Positions 28,491-37,833 are shown, numbered from the stretch's first letter. The stretch is DNA of 64,000 nt from Ktedonobacter racemifer DSM 44963 (GCF_000178855.1 NZ_ADVG01000003.1:2702183-2766182); one strand, 5' to 3'. Notes: generated by a model from the letters alone, not told the origin. Made by a program: numbers and translations.

Positions 28491-28577
28491 AAGTCTCTGA
28501 GACTTTTCATGTTTCCGCCAGTCTCTCTTGCTCAGTTATGCAATCTCGTTGCGCGTCCCGTGGGAGGAAGGGAATCC

Positions 28578-29018
28578 ATGAAGAACATCAAAGAGGTGCT
28601 TGCTTTTTTCTGGGAGCCTCCAGTTCCTATGGGAGCGCTTAAGGCACGGCTTGAAGAGGCATTAGGACCACGTTTCACCCTACGTTTTGCCATTGATGAT
28701 ACCCTGAAGTCATTTCCAATGGAAGAAGTTATTTTTGTGTATGATATGAATCAGGTTCTTTCTACGAGGAGCTTACAGATTCAGCTTCCGGGAGAAACGC
28801 CCAAAAACCCTACGCTAGAGGACTTAGAGAAACTGTCTCCAACAGTTCGAGAGTTTGATGAACGTTGTGTGGCTACGATCCGTAGGAATGGAAAGAGGAG
28901 TCGCCAGATTATTATCACGATCACCTCAAATCAGTCAAAGAATGTTGGGACTCTGCCAACGCCGAGCATATTTTCACTGCGCCTGGCAAATATGCCTCAA
29001 ATAGTCCAATTTTTATAG
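28578..29018 (+). CDS. Hypothetical protein
   Basis: 146 aa from ATG 28578, preceded by GGAGGAAGGG. Starts MKNIKEVLAFFWEPPVPMG; mixed alpha/beta with EEVIFVYDMNQVLSTRS in the middle. No membrane segment or recognised motif. The ribosome site coincides with the end of a dispersed 20-bp repeat (28545-28564). Confidence 0.6.
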   Translation: MKNIKEVLAFFWEPPVPMGALKARLEEALGPRFTLRFAIDDTLKSFPMEEVIFVYDMNQVLSTRSLQIQLPGETPKNPTLEDLEKLSPTVREFDERCVATIRRNGKRSRQIIITITSNQSKNVGTLPTPSIFSLRLANMPQIVQFL

Positions 29019-29273
29019 GAAAGTGTTTCTTCCAGGATACCTTAGAGAATTCAGAAAGCGTCTCTCATTCAATCGCACTTATGGAAGCACAGCATAGTTT
29101 GGACGTAGGACTATAGGGATCGATCATATTGCTTGGATGTTGGTTCGAGGGTGTAAAATACTTTGGGTATGTGGTCACATGAAAGGTAGTGGATGCGCGA
29201 AGATGAAAGAAGAAGAAAAACGTCTGACCATTTGACGTGAACTGATCGATGAATTACTCGAGGAGAGCCACTT

Positions 29274-29513
29274 ATGAACAATGGAGGAGAGGAGCAAAGG
29301 GAAGACCTGTTTGCGATTGAGCATTTTCCTTTGCCTCAAAGTGCCAGTATCTATTCACGTAAGGTCGCTCGCAGCGGGCATATTTCCTATGAAGGACGCC
29401 CCTACTTTGTCAGTAAGGCGCTGGCTGGTCGCTATATTCGTCTCGTGGTGAACGAAAATCGACTGATCGTAGATGTTGCGATCCCTTTGCATAAAGAGTA
29501 CCTCTTGCACTAA
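29274..29513 (+). CDS. Small protein resembling integrase-type transposase tail
   Basis: 79 aa with GAGGAGAG ahead of ATG. The segment ISYEGRPYFVSKALAGRYIR followed by LVVNENRLIVDVAIPL resembles the beta-barrel C-terminal domain that follows the rve catalytic domain in Mu/IS481-type transposases. As the catalytic domain is absent, this is either a remnant that kept a start site or an independent small protein. Confidence 0.5.
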   Translation: MNNGGEEQREDLFAIEHFPLPQSASIYSRKVARSGHISYEGRPYFVSKALAGRYIRLVVNENRLIVDVAIPLHKEYLLH

Positions 29514-29590
29514 AGATCAGGAAAAGAGCCCAGCTGTTTGTGCCAAATCGTTCCAGCCTGCGGTGGTAATAAGCGCGAAGAGTGGCTCTG

Positions 29591-29771
29591 CCCACGGGTT
29601 GCGCAACGAGATGTACTTTCGGCTAAAGGAGCTTCGAAGGCCCATTCAACGCTCGCGCTTTTTACTGGCAAGGAATCAGAAATACCTCTGCCTTATGGAA
29701 GCAGGAGCGTCAGGAAAGATGCTTTCAAGCCAGATTACTGGTGAGTTGAAACTCGTTGCGCAACCCGTGGG
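29591..29771. repeat. 181-bp inverted-repeat element; dispersed 20-mer
   Basis: CCCACGGGTTGCGCAACGAG at 29591-29610 is the exact inverse of 29752-29771. Related copies with two mismatches lie at 26809-26828 and 28545-28564, both in the orientation of the right arm. The interval 29514-30128 otherwise holds no gene that I can support. Confidence 0.7.
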
Positions 29772-30128
29772 CTCTGGCTCACTCTTGATACCGCTGGCGA
29801 ACCTTGGAGAGAGCGATGAGGTAGCCAGGGAACAGGCGTAACGTGAAGGGGGCCGGGTCTGCGAACACCCTTGAGCCAAACAGAAGACTGACAAAAGGAG
29901 GAATTGCTCATATATTCCGCATTTCACCGAAGATTGAGGAGCTTTCAGCATGCTTGGGATCCAGACGCGCCCTTTACAATGCCACTCTGATGCGGTCGAG
30001 AGGGGTTCGCCAGCAGTATCACTCTTGGTGATAAGGTCTGCAATAGCCCACGAGAAGTCAGAAGCCTGAGCACAAACATTGGGAGAGCGCAACAAAGTAA
30101 GCTCATCATCCTCACATACCCTACGGCA

Positions 30129-30180
30129 GAAGAAGCACTCACGACACATGTCATGTGTCGTGAGTGCTTCTTCTATTTTT
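30129..30180. terminator. Strong bidirectional terminator
   Basis: A perfect 21-bp stem (arms 30129-30149 and 30153-30173, starting GAAGAAGCACTCACGACACA) with a 3-nt loop and TATTTTT on the plus side. It lies 46 bp beyond the stop of the permease gene that reads toward it. Confidence 0.85.
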
Positions 30181-30225
30181 GTTCCAGTGGCTAGCCGGTG
30201 CTTAGGAAGTACTGCATCGCGAGAT

Positions 30226-31695
30226 TTAGGCCGGGACCTGTTCTTTCTTCATCTCGGCCAGCAGCTCGTGGTCGCCCGCGATCTCCTCCAGCGAGCGCTG
30301 ATTTGGCTCGGGTAGGGTGAAGATGGTCAGGAGCAGACCCAGCAGGGAGACGACCGCCACGACCCCCATGGCGCCCGGCAGTTTGACACTGGTGAGCAGG
30401 TAGGGGAAGGCGAAGGCGCCGATGAAGGCCCCCACCTTGCCCAGGGCGGCGGCGATACCGTGCGCCGAGCTGCGAATCATGGTCGGGAAGATCTCGGCGG
30501 GATAGACAAACGTGGTAACGTTGGGTCCAAATTCTGTAAAAAAGTAGCCCAGCGAATAGAGCGAAAGGAAGGGCAGTGTGCTCTGTGTCAGCCCCGGCAA
30601 CAGCGCAAGCAGGCCATAGGAGAGCGTCATCATCGCAAAGCCAATGCACTGGATCTTCTTGCGTCCCAGGCGGTCGATGGTCAGGGCCGCTACAATATAG
30701 CCAGGCATGGCCGCGACCACAAAGATGACCAGGGTATACATCATGTTCGTAACGGCATTGGCATGCGAGTTGAGCGACTTCAGGACCAGGGGACTAGAGA
30801 TGGTCGTGCCGTAGTAGGCGATATCGAGCAGGAACCAGGTGCCTGCGGTGCCAATGATCCATTTCAGGAAGCGTGGGGTAAAGAGCAGGTAGAGCCAGGA
30901 TTTCTTTGGCTGCTGAGCCTGTTGCTTCTGAACTTTGACGTTCTTTTTTGCGGTACCATTGCCGGTCACGTTGCTGATGGTCTGCTGCGCGGCCTCGGCG
31001 TTGCCATGCATTATCAGGGCATAGCGGGGAGTTTCCTCAATCTGGCGGCGCAGGTAGAAGGTCGCCAGGGCGGGAACCGCGCCAAGCGCGAGCATAATGC
31101 GCCAGGTCAGGTCTGGATGCAGCCCTGAGACAAGTAGTACCAGCGCGACCAGGGGACCAAGAATCAGGCCCAGGCCCTGCATGGAGAAGACCATCGTGAT
31201 CAGCTTGCCCCGGTCCTTGCGGTTAGCGTATTCGCTCATCAGCGTAGCGCTCAGCGGATAATCGCCGCCGATGCCCAGGCCCATGATGAAGCGGAAGACG
31301 AGCAGAAAGTAGATGTTAGGGGAGAGGGCTGAAATGATCGCCCCTGCCGCCAGCACGATCAGGGTCAGACCATAGATGGCGTGGCGTCCAATACGATCAG
31401 CCAGGCGCCCAAAGACGTACGAGCCCAGGGCTGCGGCGATGAGTGAGGTGCTACCTACGAGTGAGGTCTCTAAAGCGTTCAGGTGCTAGAGAGGGATCAG
31501 AATGGTCAGCGCGGCCCCAATAATAAACAGGTCATAGGCATCGGTAAAGAAACCCATACCTGAAGTGATCATAGCCTTCCAGTGAAAGCGTGAGAGGCCA
31601 CTATTATCGAGTTGTGACAGCACATCATGCGCGTGTGGTGTGGTATGAGAGGGTTCGTTGGCCAGTGAACCAGTTTGACTATCTTTGACGAGCAT
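30226..31695 (-). pseudogene. MFS phosphate-type permease with amber codon
   Basis: About 490 codons. Start MLVKDSQTGSLANEP, then WKAMITSGMGFFTDAYDLFI (TM1 signature of the phosphate:H+ symporter/PHS group), GLGIGGDYPLSATLMSEYAN (TM4 signature), RPKK-like loop and the DRLGRKKIQCIGFAMM second MFS motif. TAG at 31486-31488 interrupts LTILIPL*HLNALETSL, where relatives have Trp (TGG), in an otherwise open frame. Twelve TM helices would be restored. It could be a true pseudogene, a suppressed amber, or a one-base error. phoU lies nearby. Confidence 0.85.
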
Positions 31696-31910
31696 ATGGA
31701 ACAAAATTCCTTGCTTAAGGGATAGGTTTGTAAATAGAAATATAACAATTAAAAGAATAACGCTCAATTGTTATGTGAGTGTTAAATAGAGGTTAAATTT
31801 CGCTGAGACAAAGGCAACGCCCTTGCCCACCATTGCTTCTCCCTAGAGAACCGGTCAAGTAATCTGAACTTTTAGAGAGATACTGCTAGAAAGATTTACA
31901 CTGATCCGTG

Positions 31911-32345
31911 TCATTCATCCTTGAGCAACCCAAAGTAGTGTTCATCTTCGAAACGGCCTTGGAAGGAGTAGCGTTGGCGCAAGTTTCCCTCATAGGTAAA
32001 GCCGAGCTTCAGTAACAGGCTTTTCGATCGCTCATTGACGCTATCGATGATGGTCTCAACACGGTGGAGTCCCAGTTCTGCAAATCCATAGGTCAGAATG
32101 GCAGACATTGCTTCAGTCATGACGCCCCGTCCCCAAAAAGCGCGGTTGAGTTCATAGCCGGTTTCGGCACGATGAAAGTCAGGGTCGAAGTGATGGAAAC
32201 TGCACGCCCCGATTACCTGGCCTTCACCCTTGAGCGTGATGCCCCAGCGAATGGCCTCGCGCTGAGCATCACGGGCCTGGGTTTGTTCAACCGATTGACG
32301 CATATCATCGAAAGATCGATGCGGCTCATGTCCATAGAGAGTGCC
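31911..32345 (-). pseudogene. RimJ/RimL-type GNAT, 5'-truncated
   Basis: The frame reads YGHEPHRSFDDMRQSVEQTQ, AIRWGITLKGEGQVIGAC, GYELNRAFWGRGVMTEAMSA (acetyl-CoA motif A) and SLLLKLGFTYEGNLRQRY, typical of ribosomal-protein-alanine acetyltransferases. The first about 50 residues are missing: a stop (TGA) lies just upstream of GTLYGH, close to a long palindrome at 32381. ATG at 32303 could still initiate, but the N-terminal strands would be lost. Confidence 0.75.
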
Positions 32346-32380
32346 TGATTTCCATCACGCTCACTGCCTCGGAAACGCGG

Positions 32381-32447
32381 ACACGTTTTGTGATCTCTTG
32401 CGTACATTACATTCTCACACATGTACGCAAGAGATCACAAAACGTGT
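32381..32447. repeat. Perfect 27-bp palindromic hairpin
   Basis: Arms 32381-32407 (ACACGTTTTGTGATCTCTTG onward) and 32421-32447 are exact inverses with a 13-nt loop. It sits 9 bp beyond the stop of the LLM oxidoreductase gene. No T tract follows, so its role as a terminator is not certain. Confidence 0.8.
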
Positions 32448-32455
32448 ATTTAAGC

Positions 32456-33397
32456 TTATACAATGAACTCGTGTGCAAAGAAGCGCAAGGTCTCCAGGTG
32501 CAAGATATCAGGAAACCCGAGAATCATTTCCTGAACGCCAATCTCCTCCAACTCAGCCAGTCGTTGGCGGATCGTTTCCGGAGTGCCAATCAATGCGCCT
32601 GCAGCTACAGGGCGGCCCAGGAGCGCGGCGGGGAACTTGGCGCGGGCCTGCTCCTCGGTCTCACCGAGACAGCAGAGAGCCCCTGCCGTTCGACGGATAC
32701 TCTCGTAATCGCGCCCGACGGCCTCACAGTGCGCTTTGAGCACGGCGAACTTGTGCTTGATCGTTTCCACATCGCCAAACACGTTACAGGCATCGCCGTA
32801 CTGCGCGACCAGTTTGAGTGTGACCTTTTCGCCACCGCCTCCTATCAGGATGGGGATATGCGGTTGCTGGACTCCCTTGGGTTGGTTGATCGCGCCGCGC
32901 ACCTGGTAGTATTTCCCCTCGAAGGCTGCCTCTTCCTGCGTCCACATGGCCAGGATCACCTGTACCGCCTCGCCGAGTCGACCCAGGCGCTCAGCAGTCT
33001 CGGGAAAGTCGTAGCCATAACCGTGATATTCGTGCTCGTGCCAACCTGCCCCGATGCCAAAGGAGAGTCGCCCGTGTGAGAGCACATCGACCGTGCTGGC
33101 CATTTTGGCGAGCAAGGCGGGATTGCGATAGCCAGCACAGGTGACCGTTTGACCAATGTGGATACGCTTGGTATCGCGCGCCAGGGCAGCGGTGGTCGTC
33201 CAGCACTCAAAGGTGACTTCTTGCGAGGGCCGTGGGGCCGTATGAAAATGATCAACCAGCCAAGCGGACGCGAAACCGACTTCGTCGGCAGTCTGGGCCA
33301 CGCGCGTCAGCACCTCGTAGGCTTCCATGGGGTCCTTGATGCCTACCAGTTCCCTGTTCCAGCCTTGTGGCAGGGACACCCCAAATTGTAAAGACAT
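32456..33397 (-). CDS. LLM-class F420-dependent oxidoreductase
   Basis: 313 aa from ATG 33397 (AGAGAGG upstream). Features of the luciferase-like fold are MSLQFGVSLPQGW at the start, AQTADEVGFASAWLVDHF, TVTCAGYRNPALLAKMAST, LSFGIGAGWHEHEYHGYG and the flavin-binding IPILIGGGGEKVTLKLVA. These enzymes use coenzyme F420 or FMN to reduce or oxidise small molecules; substrate unknown. Divergent from the XRE-type regulator at 33582, which may control it. Confidence 0.9.
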   Translation of the reverse strand: MSLQFGVSLPQGWNRELVGIKDPMEAYEVLTRVAQTADEVGFASAWLVDHFHTAPRPSQEVTFECWTTTAALARDTKRIHIGQTVTCAGYRNPALLAKMASTVDVLSHGRLSFGIGAGWHEHEYHGYGYDFPETAERLGRLGEAVQVILAMWTQEEAAFEGKYYQVRGAINQPKGVQQPHIPILIGGGGEKVTLKLVAQYGDACNVFGDVETIKHKFAVLKAHCEAVGRDYESIRRTAGALCCLGETEEQARAKFPAALLGRPVAAGALIGTPETIRQRLAELEEIGVQEMILGFPDILHLETLRFFAHEFIV

Positions 33398-33425
33398 ACA
33401 TACCTCTCTCAATTCTGCGAACAAA

Positions 33426-33444
33426 GGAGGAACGTTCTTCCTCC
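33426..33444. promoter_or_regulatory. Candidate operator between LLM and XRE genes
   Basis: GGAGGAACGTTCTTCCTCC is a dyad with 7-bp arms in the 184-bp divergent intergenic region. It is a plausible regulator site. Confidence 0.4.
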
Positions 33445-33581
33445 CGATGGGAGCATCCTCACGCCATAGTGCCTGCGCCTCTTGACGTCGGTGCTCTCCT
33501 TGAGTATGCTCTCTTCGTGATCCCAGGACCAGTGTGTGGTGATCATAGGTCTCTGACCACCAGGATAAGGAGCAACGAGAG

Positions 33582-34538
33582 ATGCAAACTAACGAACGGC
33601 GAGAGGCCCTCGCCGATTTTTTACGCAAGCGACGGGCGAGCCTGTCTCCCAGTGAGGTGGGACTGCCGCCAGGACTGCGACGGCGAACGCCAGGACTGCG
33701 CCGGGAAGAGGTCGCGCAGCTGGCCAACATTGGCACCTCCTGGTACGTCTGGCTGGAGCAAGGACGGGATGTGCATCCCTCGGCACAGGTGCTGGAAAGT
33801 CTGGTGCAGGCGCTCAGGCTGACCCCCAATGAACGTCGGCACCTGTTTCTGCTTGCCGGGCAAGCGCTTCCTGCACCCACTTCTCCCGCAGAGGAGAGTA
33901 TCGGCCCGGCGCTCCAACAAATGCTGGATGACCTCAACCCGAGTCCGGTGTATGTGCTGGGGCGACGCTATGACTATCTGGCCTGGAACCAAGCTGCCGA
34001 TGCGCTCTTCGCCGTTTCGGATACCCTTTCGGATACCTCGTCTCCCTATGCACGGAACATGGTTTGGCGACTCTTCACCAGCTCGATGATGCGGGAGCGC
34101 CCCAACTGGGAAATGCTTGCACGGGCAACGCTCGCGGAGTTTCGCACGGCCAGTGCTCGCTATCCCGGCGATCCCTGGTTCGAGGAGTTGATCGAGGAGT
34201 TGAAGCAGGTGAGCCCGGAATTTTGCCAGTGGTGGCCTCACCACGACGTGCGCAGCACGCTGGATGGTCACAAAGTCATCAGGCATCCAACACTCGGATC
34301 GCTGGAGTTTGAGCATGTCACCTTGCAAGTACTCACCAACCCTGATATCAGGATCATGGTTTACACGCCCAATGCCGCCACACGAACTATCCTGCAATCC
34401 TTTCTGGAAGCGATAGACACCTGTGAGTCGCGCACCAGTGTTTCGACAGAACTGCTGGGAGTGGTTAGCGCAAGAAAAAGGATCGAGCCTGACCATGGAT
34501 TAGGAGGAAGTGTATGCAACCGGTTCTGTCAGAACTGA
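33582..34538 (+). CDS. XRE-family regulator with MmyB-like domain
   Basis: 318 aa. The helix-turn-helix is LRREEVAQLANIGTSWYVWL with the MmyB family signature LEQGRDVHPSAQVLESLVQA. The ligand domain holds VYVLGRRYDYLAWNQAADAL and WWPHHDVRSTLDGHKVIRHP, typical of MmyB_LBD (fatty-acid-like ligand). AAGGAG precedes ATG at 33582. The last residues (VCNRFCQN) and the stop are supplied by the IS6 end at 34522, so the native C-terminus is lost or altered. Confidence 0.88.
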   Translation: MQTNERREALADFLRKRRASLSPSEVGLPPGLRRRTPGLRREEVAQLANIGTSWYVWLEQGRDVHPSAQVLESLVQALRLTPNERRHLFLLAGQALPAPTSPAEESIGPALQQMLDDLNPSPVYVLGRRYDYLAWNQAADALFAVSDTLSDTSSPYARNMVWRLFTSSMMRERPNWEMLARATLAEFRTASARYPGDPWFEELIEELKQVSPEFCQWWPHHDVRSTLDGHKVIRHPTLGSLEFEHVTLQVLTNPDIRIMVYTPNAATRTILQSFLEAIDTCESRTSVSTELLGVVSARKRIEPDHGLGGSVCNRFCQN

Positions 34539-35495
34539 GGGCATGAAAGCCAAGAGTGGAAGTTCCTCAACTCATAATCCGTTGAGTTAGGAAGCCATCC
34601 GCATCAGAAGTTGCAAGGTAGCAAGTTTTTCACAGAACAACTGTCGTTGCTCCATAAGAGACCGTGTTTCGCCCATGGTGTGGCGTGGGCGAAAAGAGTT
34701 GCGCAATTCATCAAAAGCATGGCAAAAACGCGCCGCTGATGCGAAATTCCCAAAGCCACGCATCGGGTAGTATCGTTGTTTCACTCCTCGATGATCTTGC
34801 TCCAATCGATTGTTGAGATATGTATTTGTTCGATGTTGTACATCGCTCCCAAGAATCTCACGAATTGCTCGTGGATAGGAAGCATGACCGTCGGTTGTTA
34901 CCTGTTCTGGAGCGTGGCCAACGACAGAGAGCGCTTGCTTGAAAAACCGCTGGGCTGCTTCCATATCCCGTTTCTCGCTCAGTCGTGAATCAACCAGGTT
35001 GCCATCCGCATCGATGGCGCGATAGAGGGAGCACCACTTTCCGTGAACTTTCAGATATGTCTCATCCACATACCAGGATCTTCCGGCCTGTCCTCGTCGT
35101 TTTCTCCGTAGTTGCTCTGCCACCAAAGGTGCAAACTGTGCTTCCCAGTCCCGAACGGTTTCATGGGTGAATACAATGCCCCGTGCCAGAAACATTTCAG
35201 CCAGATCCCGCAGGCTCAACTTGTAGCGAAGCCTCCATAGAACAACCAGCAGAACCACATCAGTGGGATATTCCAGGAAATTGAAAGATGTTCCTGTACG
35301 CTCGTTGAAGCGGCGTTTGCAAGCTGAGCAGCGAAACGTTCGATAGCCAAGTGTGGTCTTCTGGGCTTGTTCGCTGGTGCTGGTCGAGGCACAATGTGGA
35401 CAGTTCATGAGGCGCTCCAGATCAGAGAAATTGTGCTCTTCGCATACCTGCAAGCGGTGTCCAAGACAAGCCTTTCTCTGAATTCTGACAGAACC
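34522..35495 (-). mobile_element. IS6-family element (zinc-ribbon type), complete
   Basis: 974 bp from GGTTCTGTCAGAACT to AATTCTGACAGAACC. The left flank is the tail of the XRE gene and the right flank the tail of an unrelated gene. No target duplication is seen. Confidence 0.9.
34587..35408 (-). CDS. IS6-family transposase, intact
   Basis: 273 aa from ATG 35408 (MNCPHCASTSTSEQAQKTTL). It has the zinc ribbon CPHC and CSAC, RYKLSLRDLAEMFLARGIVF helix-turn-helix, DETYLKVHGKWC, VTTDGHASYPRAIRE and NNRLEQDHRGVKQRYYPMRG. The frame is open upstream through the right terminal repeat but the conserved start is at 35408. It is the best full-length reference for the three damaged copies. Confidence 0.92.
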   Translation of the reverse strand: MNCPHCASTSTSEQAQKTTLGYRTFRCSACKRRFNERTGTSFNFLEYPTDVVLLVVLWRLRYKLSLRDLAEMFLARGIVFTHETVRDWEAQFAPLVAEQLRRKRRGQAGRSWYVDETYLKVHGKWCSLYRAIDADGNLVDSRLSEKRDMEAAQRFFKQALSVVGHAPEQVTTDGHASYPRAIREILGSDVQHRTNTYLNNRLEQDHRGVKQRYYPMRGFGNFASAARFCHAFDELRNSFRPRHTMGETRSLMEQRQLFCEKLATLQLLMRMAS

Positions 35496-35645
35496 GTCGA
35501 TCCGCGTTTTAATTCCCATGCTTTTACCCTGCTGACACGCGATATTGAGAATGTCTGCCAATATGTTGCGCGCTATGGCCTGAGCTACGATGGGAAGCGC
35601 ATCGCCCACCAGCTCTGGTACAAGTTCAGGAATGCGCAACTCTAG
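35496..35645 (+). pseudogene. C-terminal fragment, possibly RIO-type kinase
   Basis: The frame VDPRFNSHAFTLLTRDIENV followed by CQYVARYGLSYDGKRIAH ends at TAG. The pattern (a VDPRFN strand and RDIENVCQY helix) is like the C-lobe of RIO1-family protein kinases. Everything upstream was replaced by the IS6 element. Confidence 0.45.
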
Positions 35646-35760
35646 CGTAGCGAGGAATGGATGGCCCTCAACTAAAAAAGCTGTCTCTTTATGAAATATA
35701 ATAGTGAGGGCCTACAACGTCGTAAGGTGCAATTTTGGAAAGGCAGTTTTTCTTCACTTT

Positions 35761-36126
35761 ATGCGAGTAATGGTTATTGGTTCGGGGGCACGCGAACACG
35801 CGCTGGTCTGGAAAATGGCCCAGAGTCCCCAGGTCACGAAGCTCTACGCGGCTCCCGGCAATCCGGGCATGGCCGAGTGCGCCGAGTGTGTGCCGCTGGC
35901 GATGTCTCAGTTTGACGATCTAGCCACGTTCGCTGAAAAAAACGGCATCGATCTAACGGTGGTTGGACCGGAGATTCCCTTGATCGAAGGGATTGTCGAT
36001 ATTTTTCGCCAGCGCGGCCTGAAGGTCTTCGGTCCCGATTCAGCCGGGGCCGCGCTCGAAGGCAGCAAGGCGTTTGCCAAAGAATTCATGGCTTCGGCTG
36101 GTATTCCCAGCGCGGAATCGTCGTGA
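35761..36126 (+). pseudogene. purD: purD, N-terminal third only
   Basis: Phosphoribosylamine-glycine ligase catalyses the second step of purine synthesis. The fragment holds MRVMVIGSGAREHALVWKMA (N-terminal nucleotide-binding-like motif), YAAPGNPGMAE, VVGPEIPLIEGIVD and FGPDSAGAALEGSKAFAKEF, and breaks after SAGIPSA. The full enzyme has about 425 aa. Beyond 36110 the sequence becomes an IS6 transposase. No remainder of purD is seen downstream, so more than two thirds is deleted. Confidence 0.92.
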
Positions 36127-36794
36127 CCTACGAAACCGTGCGCCAGTGGTGCTTGAAGTTTGGGCAGACGTACGCGAACGAACTCCGCCGCCGTCGCCCT
36201 TGGTGTGGGGACAAGTGGCACCTGGATGAGGTCTTTCTCACCATCAATGGGAAAAGGTCGTATCTGTGGCGAGCCGTCGATCAGGACGGCAACGTGCTGG
36301 ATATCCTGGTGCAGAGCCGGCGGAACACACACGCGGCGAAACGCTTTTTCCGCAAACTGCTCAAAGGGTTGCAATACGTTCCTCGTGTAATCATTACCGA
36401 TAAGCTGAGGAGCTATGGCGCGGCCAAACGCGAGATTCTGCCTGGCGTAGAGCACCGGCAGCACAAAGGGCTCAACAACCGGGCGGAAAATTCTCACCAA
36501 CCGACGCGCCTGCGTGAAAAGAAGATGCGGCGGTTCAAATCAACGAAACAGGCTCAACGCTTCCTCTCTGCCTTTGGCCCCATCGCTGGACATTTTCAAC
36601 CGCGACGACACCGTCTGAGGGCCGGAAAATACCGCGCTCTTTTACAGGACCGATTTCAGACTTGGAATGAACTGACTGGAGCAAAGCGAGTCGCATAACC
36701 ATAGGTATCCCCCACATCTTCCATGACCCATCAGCATCCTTCTTCGCTATACCTCAGCAATATTCTTCATTTTTCTGGTTAAGTTGACAATACC
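36111..36794 (+). mobile_element. IS6-family element, 5'-truncated
   Basis: The right end AAGTTGACAATACC is intact at 36794; the left end and first third are lost at the purD joint. Belongs to the same group as the element at 10818. Confidence 0.85.
36112..36698 (+). pseudogene. IS6-family transposase, 5'-truncated
   Basis: The frame reads QRGIVVTYETVRQWCLKFGQ, WHLDEVFLTINGKRSYLWRA, IITDKLRSYGAAKREILPGV and the IS6 signature NNRAENSHQPTR, MRRFKSTKQA to the stop. The first about 40 codons are missing. The catalytic triad remains, but there is no start. Confidence 0.88.
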
Positions 36795-36817
36795 ATAAAA
36801 GTCACTGTTCAGGAGGG

Positions 36818-36985
36818 CTAGAAAGCAGGAAGAACAAGATGGCCCTGTAAAGTCGCTTCCAGGACAGAGAGCAGGTGAAGCTTTTGCTTGCGCAAGGTCG
36901 AAAGATAGCCTCGAATACGACAAAAGGCTTGTGTTCCGGCAAAGCTGCGAAAGCAACCAGAGACTTTTTGTTGTACTTTTATCAT
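36818..36985 (-). pseudogene. IS66-like transposase tail
   Basis: 56 codons: IKVQQKVSGCFRSFAGTQAF, then CRIRGYLSTLRKQKLHLLSV and EATLQGHLVLPAF before TAG. This is the C-terminus of IS66-type transposases. It is the only piece present. Confidence 0.65.
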
Positions 36986-37791
36986 ACGAGAGCCATGACT
37001 AAGATCCTTGCAATTTTGTGCATTAGCGCACTTCTGTTCTAAAAGCTGTTAGCTGGCCGGATCTTTTCAGTTCACAGTTTCTCGCTGTTATCGGTTCATT
37101 CGAGCTTGTTAGCTCAGTTCGCTGGCGCTCTGCCAATGGATCAAACGCTGAAGTGAACTGTATTTCAGTTCGCAGTTTGAGCGTAGTGCGGGCTTCCTGC
37201 ACAAAATTGTCAGGATCTTAGTCATCCCTCATTTAGACGCGCCTCTCCTCTAGCGTGTGACGCACCGGCAGCTATCACACCCGCGACCTGGCGCCCGGTC
37301 TGTGACACCCAGCTCCTTATCACGCACCCGGCAGCGGCAGGCCCCGGCGATCCGAGCCGAAAGCGTGACGAGGGCAGCCGCATCACGAATTCCCGGCCAG
37401 GCGCACAACGTGATACCCGAGCTCGCGTGACACTCCGCCGACGGTTGCGCAACCGTGCGGCTTCTTCTTGCACTCCTACGTCGTTGGTATTGTGAGTAGA
37501 TGGAGCGTGGCTACGACTCGTTCAACACCGTAGTGGGTGAGGAATACGCTCAAGTGCTGGTCTATACACCAGATATCTTGAAGGGCGGTGCCCTGCCCGT
37601 TCACGCGCTCATGCCTTGCGTTGCCGTTGTGTAGCCCTGCGAAGCTTTCGACAGCTTGGAGAGGGTGAACACCTTTCTCTTTCAAGAACTGCTGTGACCA
37701 GCAGGGGGAGGCTTTTCTTCTGCATGTTCTTCGTGCTCGCAACACTTCCTGTTGTCTGTCGAATATCACTTCGCTTTCCTGACGAATAAAT
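36986..37791. other. 806-bp stretch without a supported gene
   Basis: Bases 37230-37440 are GC-rich and contain the TGTGA-N14-TCACR dyads. A minus frame at 37476-37769 (HPLQAVESFAGLHNGNARHE) is open up to the ISL3 insertion and may be part of a gene the element interrupted, but I cannot name it. Confidence 0.4.
37256..37432. repeat. TGTGA-N14-TCACR dyad repeats
   Basis: Dyads at 37256-37279 (TGTGA...TCACA), 37301-37324 (TGTGA...TCACG), 37364-37387 (CGTGA...TCACG) and a degenerate one at 37409-37432. All have exactly 14 bases between half-sites, and starts are 45, 63 and 45 bp apart. The spacers share a GGCAGC-like core. A further copy is at 41273-41296. Confidence 0.65.
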
Positions 37792-37833
37792 GGCTCTTGG
37801 ACATATTCGGTGTGCCTACCTGACTTTGGCGAG

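Noticed and set aside
29150..29165. Possible tRNA T-loop (GGTTCGAGG)
   Set aside because: No acceptor or anticodon stems can be drawn around it. No tRNA or rRNA was found in the window.
37256..37432. CRISPR-like array
   Set aside because: Units are dyads of about 24 bp with only short conserved arms, irregular 45/63-bp periods and non-unique spacers. No cas genes are present.
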